This document shows, one piece after another, positions 45,297-57,759 of a stretch of DNA of 64,000 nt. Position numbers and translations under genes: made by a program. Under the pieces are notes generated by a model, which was given only the letters and a program-made list of their open reading frames with translations, did not search any database and was not told the origin of the DNA. Origin of the DNA: Vandiemenella viatica (Eukaryota > Arthropoda > Insecta > Orthoptera > Morabidae); NCBI GenBank assembly GCA_031002005.1, contig JARYHS010011408.1, positions 222,931,473-222,995,472 of the forward strand, in the 5' to 3' direction. How positions within the stretch are numbered: position 1 is the stretch's first letter; every line of letters begins with the position of its first letter.

Positions 45297-46190
45297 GAGT
45301 TATGTGACCAAGCAGCAGTTTCCGCTTGAGACATTTTTATTTCCTTATCGACGCCTGGACCAATTGGGAGGACCCACAGTTTTTGCTAGCTCGGCTTTCT
45401 TGCTCAATCTGTGGAGCCGTCACCTTTCCACAGTTCCAAAGGGGTTTTTCTTACAGTAAGCTTTGAGTTTTTCAGTTGCAAAGTATCACAATGTTTAGAA
45501 ATTCACATCTCTCGATCTTGGAACGGTCTTAAATTGTACGCCGTAATGTAATTAATATGAAATAGCATTATTTTGTCCCAGTTCAAGTGAAAAACGAGTG
45601 GCGTTCTCTCTCGTAGGACACTGCGCGTGCACTAATTCGCCGTTTCGTTAAGCGACCAATCGCGTCTTTTCCTTGCCTTAAGCAAGGTACGGGAGACGTG
45701 CCAGGTAATGTATGCCTCTCAAGCTTTCTCTGTCGAACGATGTCTATCCCTCTGTTCGATCGTGTTCGTGTTCTAGTCGTTTCAGACTGGGCAGTTTTTA
45801 AGTCATTCGTAAGCAGGGGATGCCATCGAACATAAAACACGTATTCAATTATCCATGAATAGGTATTTTTATGTGTAATCCTTGCTGTTTAACTAGAGTT
45901 TTAGTTAGTTATGTGTTTCCGGAAATATCACAATTTTCCAATACATACGACCAAAAAATCTGAAATAATTCAAGATAGAGGTACTTACATATAATTAGGA
46001 CTTTCAAAAAAATTCTTCCTGAAAAACAGACGGGCAGAAAAAATAGTTAAAATTTTTGTTGCGCACACGAAAAATGGATATAAAATATCTTCCATTGTAT
46101 AAAAACACGTACTATCCTTTTAACAGTTGACAAGAGACTAAACATCCAATATAGCTCAAAATATAGCGATTAGGGAGTGGAATAGAAAAA
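45297..46190. other. Intron, GC-richer patch at 45560-45840, unassigned
   Basis: No known element is recognised. The 45560-45840 part is GC-richer, with an 85-codon minus frame lacking any domain. Confidence 0.4.
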
Positions 46191-46234
46191 TGATTTACCG
46201 TGTGACTAAACATAAAATCCGACAGGAGTAGCTT

Positions 46235-46450
46235 TCGATAAAGTACTCCGGCCATCCTGACCTGGATTTTCCATGGTTTTTCCCAGATAGCTCCATGCGA
46301 ATGCTGGGATTGTTCCTCAAAATAGCCCATGGGCGCCACCTGCCATATCCCGTATATCCCTTCCAAAATAATTACCTTCCCGGATAGGTGCAATGCACCC
46401 TCCGCCACACAGTTTTAGTGAATCGCGGAGTAATAGTAATAGTATAGATA
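46235..46450 (+). mobile_element. SINE-like body with LINE-type 3' tail
   Basis: GGATTTTCCATGGTTTTTCC and GCGAATGCTGGGATTGTTCC are family A body landmarks. They run into GTGCAATGCACCCTCCGCCA and GCGGAGTAATAG, a tail like the 3' end of the LINE at 60518-61579. It suggests a SINE whose 3' end derives from, and is mobilised by, that LINE type. Confidence 0.65.
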
Positions 46451-46689
46451 TTTTCAAGACATGTTTGCCAACACAACAATGAAAAAATCTTGTGAATCGG
46501 ACTAATAATGTAGCCCCCAAAATTTCAATATTCCCGTTACTTTTTGAACAAATCTCATATATAACAGAGGGAAGCATTAATTATTTATTTTTTTCCGTAC
46601 GACAACGATTCCTGTATCGTTGAACGTGTGTTTAAAAATGCAATCAATGTAGTTTTTGGACATTTTTTTTAGTTGTTTGCGTCGCGATA

Positions 46690-47230
46690 TATTTACATCT
46701 ACATACCCTGCAATTCACAAATTTAGTGGATGGCAGAGGTTGCTTTGCACCAAAACTAACTCTGGGCATTCCAATCTCGAATAGCCCGAGGAAAGAAAGA
46801 ATACATATGAGCATCAGTGCGGCATCTTATTTCTCTAATCTTATCTCATCTGTCATTAAGACCTAAATAGGTTGGTGGACGAAGTATTTCATTGTACTCG
46901 TAAATGAAAGAAGAATTTTGACGTTCTTCAACAAATTCAGACGAAACCGACGTCGTCTGTCTGCCAGACAATTCCAGCCCAATCTATGTATCAATGCTGT
47001 GACGTTTTCGTAAAGGATATAGCAAGCAGCCACAAATCCACAAATCGAGCACCTCTCATCTATACTTTCTCTAACGCGTTAATCAATTCGTGGCAATAAG
47101 GTTCCTTAACTTCACAACAATAGACCAAGTGTAGACGCACGAGTGTTTTATAAGCTATTTCCTTAGTATTTGTAATTCTTCAAAATACGACCTATGAATC
47201 TTAACTTAGAATTAGCTTCACTCTCAGCGG
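46690..47230 (-). mobile_element. LINE 3' fragment (family of 60518-61579)
   Basis: Begins with the 3' tail in reverse (ATTTACATCTACATACCCTG), then CACCAAAACTAACTCTGGGC, ATCTCGAATAGCCCGAGG and TAGGTTGGTGGACGAAGTAT. It aligns throughout with the right-arm LINE. Coding frames are destroyed. Confidence 0.87.
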
Positions 47231-47319
47231 AAGTTATGTGGTGGCTGTGTGCAGGCTATCTAAAAGCTAAGTTAGTCCACAACTCGAAGGAGGCATATTA
47301 GACCTCGTCAGAGGTAGGA

Positions 47320-47505
47320 CAGCCAGTTCCTTTCCTCTGGGATCTGCAGTTTAACGTGGAATCCGAACCTAGACACGTATTGGCGTGGCTCATACCATCA
47401 AACACAACTCTTAAAAATTACTACCCCCCCAGCATCTGAACCTGGGACCAGTCTCCGAACTTTTGAAGGCAAGCACCTTAACCATTGAGCTACCACACCG
47501 CGCAT
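47320..47505 (-). mobile_element. SINE family B
   Basis: The minus strand shows GTGGTAGCTCAATGGTTAAG (A box), CCAGGTTCAGATGC (B box) and GGATTCCACGTTAAACTGCA, as in the other family B copies. Confidence 0.8.
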
Positions 47506-47589
47506 GAACTACCTCATATTGTTAAAACGAGTATCCCAAATCTAATTATCCAATCAAATGACCCAAAAATTAAATATTATTCCTTTTTG

Positions 47590-47822
47590 TTTTACTTGTG
47601 ACATTACGCCTCGTCGACGTCGAGGTCATTAGAGGCGGGATGGATCTGTGGACAAGGAACGGGAAGGAATTCGGCCATGGCCTCTTGATGGAAGAATCCT
47701 AGCATTGGCCTGGAGTGATTTGGGGAAACCATGGAAAACCCAAATCTGGATGCCCGGACGGGGATTCGAACCGGCGTCCTCCCGAATGCGAGGGAAGAGC
47801 GTTAAGCGCTCACCCATCACGC
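47590..47822 (-). mobile_element. SINE family A, full-length, tail type 1
   Basis: The minus strand reads AGCGTGATGGGTGAGCGC, GGTTCGAATCCCCGTCCGGG, the full body, then CTCGACGTCGACGAGGCGTA and tail. Confidence 0.93.
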
Positions 47823-47829
47823 TGTTCTT

Positions 47830-48660
47830 AAGATTTTCAAGAGAATTTGCTTTAGATGACTTACATTTAATGGTTTTGTTGCATTTTTACATTTTTGTAC
47901 TGCTAACAAAGTAATATGCGGTACATGAAATAAGTTTTAAACCAGCGGTCAGGAAGCTCGATGCGTTCTGGATCTTCGCTTCGTATTATAGGTTGGGGAG
48001 GAATTTTTCTGGGCTTTTAACCCAGCGTCACCTGGCAATGATTTTCTTTCTTCGTGTGAAGCATCGTAGGCGGACATTTGCCGCACAATTCACGTTATTC
48101 TGTAGAGGCAACGGCAATAGAGGCAGAACTCACGGTAATGTATACTCTAACAGCACACTGTAAGGCCACACGAATTTACGTTGTTTATTTAATTAAGGTA
48201 TGCCAAGAGCCAGTTACAAATTTTATAATCAAAGAGAACCGAAACTGATATAAGCTGCGGAATCATATGGTATATACATGTCCGTCAGGCATTGCTGGTT
48301 ATTTTCCTCTCTCTTTAGAAATAATTAAGCTAACAGATGCATTAACCCGTGCATTATAGGATGACTATACTGTAAAAAAAGTTCAAACTTTTTGTTTTAA
48401 GTAAATTTTTCAATAAAAGATTAGTTATCATATTTAATTGAACAGTATTTCTGACTATAATTTTATGTAAGCCGAAGTCAATGTAGTCTCTAATACATAG
48501 AGCGTAATATGTGTTAATGTTCATGTTACATGCCATCTTAAAATGTATTTGTATTAAATAAAAGATCCTCAACTATACGACTAAAAATAATAGTGTTCGC
48601 ATTTAAATAATAAAATTATTTAATTACTTTCAAATAAAATTAGTCTACGTTTTGAGAATA
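47830..48660. other. Intron, nothing recognised
   Basis: AT-rich sequence without supported features. Confidence 0.55.
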
Positions 48661-48664
48661 AGAT

Positions 48665-48897
48665 TTTTTCCCCTTTTTGCTCTACCCACTTCGACGTTAT
48701 TAGAGACGGGAAAGGATTGAAGGCAAGGAACGGGAAGGTAGTGGCCATTACCTTTTCAAGGAACCATCTCGGCATTCGTCTGGAGTGATTTAAAGAAACC
48801 AGAGAAAACTCTAAATCTGGATGGCCGGACGGGGATTAGAACCCGCATCATCCGAAATGCGAGGCGAGAGCGTTACTGCTCACTCAACACGCTCAGT
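48665..48897 (-). mobile_element. SINE family A, diverged full-length
   Basis: The minus strand keeps GAGCGTGTTGAGTGAGCAGT, GGTTCTAATCCCCGTCCGG (B box with one change), and the body. The tail region, CGAAGTGGGTAGAGC, is altered. Confidence 0.88.
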
Positions 48898-48899
48898 GT

Positions 48900-49190
48900 T
48901 CTCTCTGGAATAACACGGCCGAGTTTGACCACTTATGCACCTGGGTTCAGTATGAAATCAGGCAAGGAATATATGAATAATATTGAACATTTCAATTAGA
49001 CGCTATGGTACTGGCCATAAAATTATTGCTGTGCAAAATATTACAAATATTTTCTAGATATCGATACACTGTTGAGTGTTTTGATAATCATCGAACAATT
49101 TAATGGATATGAATTGAATATTTCTTTGTTATTTTCATGACAAAAAGAAGGAAGTCATAGCAGTTATTGACTGTGTTCTGAAGTAACTTG
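48900..49190. other. Spacer, nothing recognised
   Basis: AT-rich sequence between repeats. No feature is supported. Confidence 0.5.
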
Positions 49191-49194
49191 AAAT

Positions 49195-49820
49195 GACAAA
49201 TCTAACATCCCTTCCTTTTACTCCCTACCAACTCCTGTATTTTATACACAAAAAAATAAAAAATAAATAAATAAATGTGAGTCCCATCCTACACTATCAT
49301 TTTCAAGCAATGGTATGACCTAAGTTTTATAACCCAATACCCTTACTTCTCTGGTACATCCGCTCATCACTCTCTCCAACAACTCTCCAACAAATGAAGA
49401 ATTTTGAAACATTTTCCTATTACCTGTTCTACATATCCTGCCCTGTTGAGTTTGTTATCGAATGTTTTGCCAAGCTAAATACATTACACGACTTCAAAAA
49501 ACTATTCTTCCCCACCCTATAATCATAATCAATCTTTTGTTCCTATCTCTGCCACTAATAAGCTGATTCCTCTTTGCAATTATTTCCATCCCATGTTGAC
49601 CTACCCGGTTAGATATCCTGCCCAGAACACCCTGCAGCTATATTCATTCCTCCCAGGTAAAGCCTTCTGTCGTTTTGATCCTTTTATATAGCATTATGCT
49701 ATCTGCAAACAACCTAACTTCTGATAGTAAACCATCAACACAATCAGTCATTAGAATAACGAATAGCAATGGTCCAATACGCTACCCTGTGGCATACCCA
49801 TTTTAACTTCCGCTTCTTTG
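49195..49820 (-). mobile_element. LINE fragment (family of 8500-9330)
   Basis: Shares CTTACTTCTCTGGTACATC, CATCACTCTCTCCAAC and CACCCTGCAGCT with 8900-9270 and extends further upstream into the RT domain, in reverse (GCTATCTGCAAACAACCT, the region coding for the catalytic box, and CGCTACCCTGTGGCATACCC, the GxPQG-type block). Frames are broken. Confidence 0.83.
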
Positions 49821-49959
49821 TGTTTCAACTGTATATATATATTTTTTAAATTTCATGTCAATTTACAGATAATGTTTACTTTCTGTTGCGAAGACGGTGG
49901 AATTAATTTCGGCATCATTTACTGTATTTGATACTATTATAAAAAAAAAATACGGCTAG

Positions 49960-50300
49960 TTCTTAATTTATCGAAAAGATCGCCGGTATCGAGAACGAAG
50001 TGATTTAGATCGGTATCGATGAAGGGGTGGCTGGTAATTAGTTCGCACATACCAAGACGAGTGAAGGTCTTGGCGAGAGAGCTCTCTAAATGCGGAGGCC
50101 GTGTGACGCAACACCAGCAGAGGACGCCGTGCCAAGTGGGAGAGATGCCTCACACCGAGTTCGTCAACGATACCATCGCGTTGAAACAGTTGGCACCACC
50201 TCGGCAAGTGGTACTACCTTCACTTCAACGAGTTCACGTTCATCTGCATTATCCCACTTACTGCATATCGTAGAAGTAACAACTTCAGGATTAAACGAAA
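49960..50300. other. GC-richer block, unassigned
   Basis: Open frames on both strands run through 49968-50305, with higher GC than the surroundings, but no domain, splice pattern or repeat family is recognised. It could be an old transposon coding piece. Confidence 0.35.
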
Positions 50301-50359
50301 AATAGCAGTGAGAAAATTTCGTTAATGAGATGCTAGAAATAGCGAGGTTGACGATTAAT

Positions 50360-50790
50360 AGCAGGATGAAAGAAGAACCGGCTCCTTTGTAGCAATTATT
50401 AATTTGTGAACTGAAATAGGTACGTAGCAAAATACAGTGCCTTAAGAAATAATTAGAAATGATGAAATATTTTCCTAACAGAAACAAAAATATCAGAAAA
50501 GCTCCTATCTCAAGAAAACGCACACAGAATATCCATATATCTGTGGATTGCCATGCTACTATCTAGCGGTACTGCAATCACTACTTATCGAAGCACCCGC
50601 GAAGGCTAGCAGCTTGGCTCTGAATGGTGTAATTTTGTAGCAACAATTGTTTATTTGCCAACTGAAACATCTAGCAGAAATGCGATCATTGCCATTGTGA
50701 AAACGTGGATATGTTGTGCTGCAATATAGTGGTATACGAACCACTCCTAATCGAAGCCAGCGAAGGTTATCAGCTTGGCTCTGAACTACA
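50360..50790. repeat. Diverged tandem repeat, about 165 bp
   Basis: TTATCGAAGCACCCGCGAAG followed by CAGCTTGGCTCTGAA at about 50586 recurs as TAATCGAAGCCAGCGAAGG and CAGCTTGGCTCTGAA at about 50747. The TTTGTAGCAA-ATT-TTTGT/GCC-AACTGAAA block occurs at about 50384 and 50633. Confidence 0.7.
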
Positions 50791-50799
50791 CGTGACCTT

Positions 50800-53769
50800 C
50801 ATTCTTCATAATTTTGCCATTTACGTGCTGAATTTTTTTAAAAGGTTTCTTTTAATTAATGATGTTACCAAAGCGGAGAACTTAACAATTAAAATGATAC
50901 CTCATGTATTTATTGTGGTTTTGTATGAAGAGAGAAAGATGGTTCGTCAAAATAAGATACTTTTGGAAATAATATAATGATAGTGGATACAGACAAAGCA
51001 AGGTTTGTAAATGCGCACTAATTAAGTAATTCTGTGGTAAAAGTATTTCGTTTTTGCATGCTGTGCACAACCGTGTATTAGTAACTTACCGATTGCCTCT
51101 CAACTATGATGGATATAGCAACTTGATGTAATCTAGCCTGTAGTTAATTTACCACGATATTGTACTCCTGAAGATGACCCCAGATCCTGATCGAAACGAT
51201 AAAGGAAAGTGTAATTGATGGATAATGAACGCAGTGTAATATATCGTGAAATGTTTACCAACAATGATTTCAGGCCTTTGATCACGGATATTACTTGTTT
51301 TGTTTTGTTTTGGATTTGTCTCGTCAGTTATGCAGCGCACAAGAGACTCAGACCACTAGTAATATCTTTTTACAGGTCAGCAAAGTTCTATTAGATACAA
51401 TAACCAACATAACTGAAATTCTTATTTTATCCTTGGTTTAGAATATTTATTCTCCTTTCCATTTCTTAACCGAGACGGCTAAAGCATCTACCATGAGATC
51501 TCGGCTTATCACGTCCAATCCCAGAGTTTTTAATTTATCGTCCCGTACTTTGATACTTGTAGTACACCATAAACATTACACTTTTAGTCGTCATTGTCTT
51601 GTACATGTGCCAACAATAGTCACGTGGACAAATCTAAGTGAACATCTTCACTTTAAGGGATGGTAGACCCACTTTTCAACAGTAGCCAGTTCGACTCCAA
51701 GTTAGGAAGTAGATGGTTTTATTTGAGTATTTTGTTCATCATATATTGTTTACACTTTGTCGAACAATTATGATAGCGATAAAGTAGTATGTCCGTGACT
51801 GGAAAGACCAAATTCACCTCTTTTATAAAAAATAAAATTAGCAGACCACACACTTAGACTTTGTGGGTTATCTTACGCTATCGACAGACATCCTACATAT
51901 AATTTACCTACTCAGTTCGTTCAAGCTTAATAGCGGATTGGTAAAAAAATTTCTGCAACAATCTTTAAAGATGAACAGTTAATATTCAGTTATTGTGCAG
52001 ATGGTACAGTAACATCAAATGAAACTATTATTTTATGTTTTTTGGAAAACATGTTATTATGATACGAGAAGTGCACTGTACTAGAAATAGATAGCGTTTT
52101 TGAATGTACGGGGTCTTATTAACCACACTCTTCTATTCTAGCTCCCTGGCTGCATGTAGTGAATCATAGGAGACTAAGCTATCCTTCCACGCACACGCAA
52201 TAGTGAAAATAACTTCTCTGTTGCTGAATTCAGTGCCAGAAGACAAACAAAACAACAGTGAAATACAGGCCAAACTAATAAAGCTTAGGTTCATTTTGAA
52301 TAAGCGGATGCCAAAATCAGTTCGACCTTTCAGTACTAGTAATGTATTAAGGAGCATTAATCCATGATAGCTTACTTGAAGTGCATCTGATTTGCTAGTT
52401 AGACGTGTACAGGAAAACGAATAAGTAAAATATAACTTTCCTAGCAAACACTTGGTTGCAAACTCCTTATAAATACAAATCTAATTTGCGCAGGATGTCA
52501 AGTTTTGGTACATGAATAAAAAATAGGAAATTATTACTTGATGATAATATTTGAGACGTTTACTCTTTTGAAACAAAAAATTGTACAGAAGTATGAAATG
52601 CTAAAAACAGAAGTTTCTTTAATTTATATTAAAATTATTTTGGTATCCAATAAACAGCCATTAATTCCATTTCCCAAAACCTTTTAAACAGGCACTATAA
52701 AGTATTTAACAATTTTTGCATTACAGTCAAATTAAAGAAATTAACACACTACTTTTTGTGCTTTACATCTTGCTTTATGTTGAGAAGCATTGTTAAAACA
52801 AGAAAGATTCGAAACACTGCCGAGACTTTAAAGGATTAAGTGGTATCTAGAGCGTAATATGATAAAAAAAACTCTCTGAAGGCAGTCGATTATTCTGTTT
52901 GGATAGACAAGGCTGGTTTCTACAGGAAATGTATTGCACTGCAAGATGTGAGGCAGTTCTGCTACTTATATATAAAAATTACAACTGATGGCAGAAACAA
53001 ACAGAGTACAATAGCTCTAGCAAATAAAAATAGTTTTCATCCAAAACAGAAACATCAAATTGAACACTGACCTAGTTCTGAAAATAACCTTCCTAAACTA
53101 TAAGAACGGAGAACAGCACTACATGAAAGGGAAACTTGCTCAGTGAAGAGAAATAATAATAACAAATGTCAAAAACGAAGCAGACCAAAATTTTCTCAAA
53201 TAGGATTTAGTTTCGAGCTTATTAGTTTGACAGGAAATTGCAAGGTACCACAGACTAGTCTGTCTGTCGTAAAGTTAACATTCTATGCTGACGAAAACAT
53301 GAAACAATCCGCACGGAAACGAAAGTAGAAATCATGCAGAATTTGACACAGCATAACTGCCTGAAATTTTTGAATTAACTAATATTCAGCGAAACTTTGA
53401 CTACATATTTTTTAAAAGTAGACTTACAACTTAACAGCTTCCTGAGTTTACTTTGTTTACTTCCTCTAGGCATTACAGATATACTTTTTTGCAGATTCCG
53501 TATGTGTGTGTAGTCGAGTATGCGAGGTGATTGTTTTGGTGTTTCAAGAATTACGGACTACTACACCACGTAGCTGATTACACATGAGATCACTACAGTC
53601 AACACATAAAAACTGTACACTCACAGCAAAAGAACTTTTCTCGTTAAATGGAGATTTAGAAATCACCATCGCTAAGTTTGAAGCGACCATAAATAACGTT
53701 TCAAATCCATACTAGTTGTTAAATATTTTTGATTCACTGTTTGAGTGGTGTCTTTACACTTGACTCGTG
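50800..53769. other. AT-rich region, nothing recognised
   Basis: About 3 kb with no supported gene, SINE or LINE piece. Short frames (52133-52447, 53143-53328 and others) have no domain. Confidence 0.5.
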
Positions 53770-54769
53770 NNNNNNNNNNNNNNNNNNNNNNNNNNNNNNN
53801 NNNNNNNNNNNNNNNNNNNNNNNNNNNNNNNNNNNNNNNNNNNNNNNNNNNNNNNNNNNNNNNNNNNNNNNNNNNNNNNNNNNNNNNNNNNNNNNNNNNN
53901 NNNNNNNNNNNNNNNNNNNNNNNNNNNNNNNNNNNNNNNNNNNNNNNNNNNNNNNNNNNNNNNNNNNNNNNNNNNNNNNNNNNNNNNNNNNNNNNNNNNN
54001 NNNNNNNNNNNNNNNNNNNNNNNNNNNNNNNNNNNNNNNNNNNNNNNNNNNNNNNNNNNNNNNNNNNNNNNNNNNNNNNNNNNNNNNNNNNNNNNNNNNN
54101 NNNNNNNNNNNNNNNNNNNNNNNNNNNNNNNNNNNNNNNNNNNNNNNNNNNNNNNNNNNNNNNNNNNNNNNNNNNNNNNNNNNNNNNNNNNNNNNNNNNN
54201 NNNNNNNNNNNNNNNNNNNNNNNNNNNNNNNNNNNNNNNNNNNNNNNNNNNNNNNNNNNNNNNNNNNNNNNNNNNNNNNNNNNNNNNNNNNNNNNNNNNN
54301 NNNNNNNNNNNNNNNNNNNNNNNNNNNNNNNNNNNNNNNNNNNNNNNNNNNNNNNNNNNNNNNNNNNNNNNNNNNNNNNNNNNNNNNNNNNNNNNNNNNN
54401 NNNNNNNNNNNNNNNNNNNNNNNNNNNNNNNNNNNNNNNNNNNNNNNNNNNNNNNNNNNNNNNNNNNNNNNNNNNNNNNNNNNNNNNNNNNNNNNNNNNN
54501 NNNNNNNNNNNNNNNNNNNNNNNNNNNNNNNNNNNNNNNNNNNNNNNNNNNNNNNNNNNNNNNNNNNNNNNNNNNNNNNNNNNNNNNNNNNNNNNNNNNN
54601 NNNNNNNNNNNNNNNNNNNNNNNNNNNNNNNNNNNNNNNNNNNNNNNNNNNNNNNNNNNNNNNNNNNNNNNNNNNNNNNNNNNNNNNNNNNNNNNNNNNN
54701 NNNNNNNNNNNNNNNNNNNNNNNNNNNNNNNNNNNNNNNNNNNNNNNNNNNNNNNNNNNNNNNNNNNNN
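53770..54769. other. Assembly gap of exactly 1000 N
   Basis: Only N between 53770 and 54769. A round 1000 indicates a gap of unknown size, so distances across it are not reliable. All long frames that cross it are artefacts. Confidence 0.99.
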
Positions 54770-54989
54770 CTTTGTGCATGTAAGTGTAAGTATGGTGATA
54801 CCTCGTCTGTCTGATGATTTTGGTAACGATAGTTCTGTCCAGTTAATCAGTGGTAACGACAATTCTGCCCCCACTTCATCGTTTCCATGATGCTTGCTGT
54901 TAGTTCTGTCGACCTCGCTGTATGTATGTACAAGTGTGTGCGTGTGTCTACTTCCTCTGTTAATTTGAGTCTAAAATATATGGTTATAT

Positions 54990-55240
54990 TTTTTTTTTTT
55001 TTTGTAACAGTTTAACGTCCCTTTTTAACAACGTGGTCTTTAGAGACGGGAAAGGATGGGGGCAAGGAATGGGAAGGAATTCGGCCATGGCCTTTTGATG
55101 GAAGCATCCCGGCATTCACCTGGAGTGATTTGGGGAAACCATGGAAAACCGAAATCTGGATGCCCGGACGGGGATTCGAACCGCCGTCCTCCCGAATGCG
55201 AGGCCAGAACGCTATCCGTTACACCACCACGCTCGGTTAT
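54990..55240 (-). mobile_element. SINE family A, tail type 2
   Basis: In reverse: poly-T, TTGTAACAGTTTAACGTCCC, TTTTTAACAACGTGGTCTTT, the body, GGTTCGAATCCCCG, and CCGAGCGTGGTGGTGTAACG. Nearly identical to 30415-30671, making these the youngest-looking copies. Confidence 0.95.
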
Positions 55241-55489
55241 ATGGTTATAGAATTATGCTCACCATCAACGTGTGCTTCTAACCATTGCTTCAGGGCTTAG
55301 GCAATCTCCCATTTGACTGTACTCTTTACAGTTTACTGCCGGTTGTGTTGGCATACGAATTGTGTTTCTCACGTTTTTCACTACATAAAAATCATTTAAC
55401 AGAGAGGGTGATGAGGGAATGTACCAGAGAAGCGAAGGACTTGGATACAAACCCACAATCAGACCATTGTTTGTAAATAGTGTAGTATG

Positions 55490-55690
55490 GAGTCCACATT
55501 TTTAGTACATCAAATGCATGGTGCAAAATATGGCAGCTAGATTTATTAGTGGAAAATATTCAACAAGTGCCTTAATAAAGGAACTGGACTGGATGTCATT
55601 GGGAGATTGGAAGAGTGTCAGGGGCTGTATGTGGTGTATAATGCTGTTAGAATGGATATTGGAGGAATAATTCTGAGTGGTGTATGGAGC
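55490..55690 (+). mobile_element. LINE RT C-terminal fragment
   Basis: The plus strand gives VWSPHF, then MAARFISGKYSTSALIKELD and WMSLGDWKS, matching the order (VEWNPH, AARFVSGNY, IKELEWDSL) of the 8740-8970 copy in diverged form. Confidence 0.75.
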
Positions 55691-55699
55691 CTAAGTTGG

Positions 55700-56650
55700 C
55701 AATTACCACAATCTGGCATTAGACTTTAGATGATGAGGCCTGAGTGGATAAAATATCCAAACACCCACTTTGATCTAACAATTTACGACAATTCAAGCGT
55801 GGGTACTATCTTCGGCGCAATAGAACTAGTGTCTGCACCTATTGTGACGTTTAGGATACTTGTCGATGTGTGGGGGTCTTCTATGAAAATGTGAGTTATG
55901 ATGTCTGTTTGATGACCAAGTTAGCTAAGGGCATTATGTCACTTTTATCGTGGTTAGTTGGATGAAGCATGCAATTATAAATCAAATGTCACACTTGGTC
56001 CTGAATCCGAAGGTTGGCGTTAGATGGGAACATTTTAAACCGAATGGAGAACTCCCCTGGGTCCTGATTTATTGAAAAATAATTTCCTGGAAAAGGGGAG
56101 AATTTTCCTGGAAAACTGCAGTAGAACCACCTTAAGTGAACATTTTGGTCCCTGCTACTGATTAGGAGAAGACTTTGCGAAAGCACTGCCTTAGCGTGAC
56201 TCGATTTTTTATCACATAGGACTGGCGTACTTCGATTCGACAGGGGTGAAATTAGTAAGATTAACAGACGGTATTTCGTTCCTGGAACATACGTGCTGTG
56301 CTGTAAAATACAGTTAAAGGTGTCAATCACTGATGTGTCACAAGGGATTGATTGGAATTTTAGACAAAGTACAGCTAAGGACACTCAATTTGGGTGGGTA
56401 AATAGTTGTGGCAATGAGAAAATGACATATAAGTAGATTACACGGGCGAGAACTTAATGTTTTCTTTTCGCCTAGCACACCCCTCGGATCGAATTCCCGA
56501 GTGCTGAAGTTACTCACATCATTATTATTAAGTATTTGCATGAGAATGAATTTATTCTAGCTAATTAGACACACCAACAGGACGGACATTCACATCCACA
56601 GACACACAATTTCATTACCCCTAATTTGAAATTTGTCCTGGTGGAGGAAC
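55700..56650. other. Intron, nothing recognised
   Basis: Mixed-composition sequence. The 131-codon minus frame at 55989-56384 shows no domain. No repeat family is recognised. Confidence 0.45.
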
Positions 56651-56659
56651 ATCAAAGAG

Positions 56660-57010
56660 GCACCGGCTGCGGGATGTAATCAGCCATAATGCTATATGGA
56701 AGGCTCTAACAGACCTAAGAACTGAAGTGTCCCGATGTAAATATAATATTAAAAAATGGGGGTACACTAATGACAACGATCTATGTGAATGTGGCGAGCT
56801 TCAGAACCCACAACATCTTCTGATATGCAGGAATCTCCCTGAAACCTGCAATATCGACGACCTTTACAGGGCAAACGAGAAGGCCATCAAGATTGCGGAA
56901 TTCTGGTCACATTCTATATAATTGTGTTTATAGTTAATATTAATTAATTAATGTTATTGTTTATTCAACTTGTTATGTCCTGGACACGAGAAATATAAAT
57001 AAAAATATAA
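56660..57010 (+). mobile_element. LINE C-terminal fragment with Cys motif
   Basis: The frame from 56727 reads KKWGYTNDNDLCECGELQNP, HLLICRNLPETC and YRANEKAIKIAEFWSHSI, the classic C-terminal end (C-x-C-G...H-L-L-x-C...A-x-F-W) of Jockey/RTE-type LINE polyproteins. The 3' UTR ends AATATAAATAAAAATATAAA. The upstream part is missing. Confidence 0.87.
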
Positions 57011-57164
57011 ATACCCCTAATTTAATACATCCTTTAAAATACACGGACTGTAGGTGACACTCGTGAGTTATATTATATTGTTCATAATGAAAAAGTGAGT
57101 TTGTTTCCCGTCTCTTCGTCGGTGAATTAATTTTTAATGTCTGCCTGCTTCGATGAACGGAATT

Positions 57165-57325
57165 TATGTTAACAGCGAGGTCTTAGAGACGGGAAAGGAT
57201 GGGAAGGAATTCGGCCATGGTCTTTTAAAGGAAGCATCCCCGGCATTCACTTGGAGTGATTTTGGGAAACCATGGATGCCCTGGAACCTCCGTCCTCCCG
57301 AATGCGAGGCAAGAACGCTAAATAA
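57165..57325 (-). mobile_element. SINE family A fragment
   Basis: AACAGCGAGGTCTTAGAGAC, the body in reverse with GGAATTCGGCCATGGTC and a shortened B-box region (CCTCCGTCCTCCCGAATGCG). Internal deletions remove the GGTTCGAATCC box. Confidence 0.83.
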
Positions 57326-57521
57326 TTTCATGAAAACAGGTACACATAGAATTCTTCCTCGGTTTTATATCTGGAGTTTATGACGCTTTTTTTTCCCCAT
57401 ATAGAACGTTAAAAGGAAAACATTTATGCTTTTTTTTATTCAAGGCAGGTATCCTCTCTAGGTATGGAAACTAAATTTTGAAATTGACGAGTTGGAACGG
57501 CTTTTTTCAATAAAAACACCG

Positions 57522-57585
57522 CGGGCCGGACTCGAACCGGCGACCTTCGGCACTCTAACCCCTACGCTACCGATGTCTGTTCACG
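57522..57585 (-). mobile_element. tRNA-like SINE head or tRNA remnant
   Basis: The minus strand reads GGTAGCGTAGGGGTTAGAG (A box), then GCCGGTTCGAGTCCGGC, a perfect T arm. The piece between is too short for an anticodon arm of normal size and the acceptor stem does not close, so it is not a functional tRNA. A run of A follows. Confidence 0.6.
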
Positions 57586-57759
57586 TAAAAAAATCGCTTA
57601 AGTATTTTTCACGATACAAAATATTTTACTGTGTGTCGATAGTAGCCAAGATGTTCAGTGCTTGCTTAACAGGACGCTAGGAATACATATTTCGTCACGC
57701 TTAGTAAACAGAGATAACAGTCGTTGAAACAGTGTACACATTTCGCAAAGCGCGCCGGA

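Noticed and set aside
50019..50305. Extra host exon in the GC-richer block
   Set aside because: No Ig/Fn3 pattern on the minus strand and no matching acceptor/donor pair in phase.
53672..54890. Reading frames of 338-400 codons on both strands
   Set aside because: They cross the 1000-N gap and consist almost wholly of unknown residues.
57522..57585. tRNA gene on the minus strand
   Set aside because: The T arm is perfect but the anticodon arm is too short and the acceptor stem does not close. It is better read as a SINE head or tRNA remnant.
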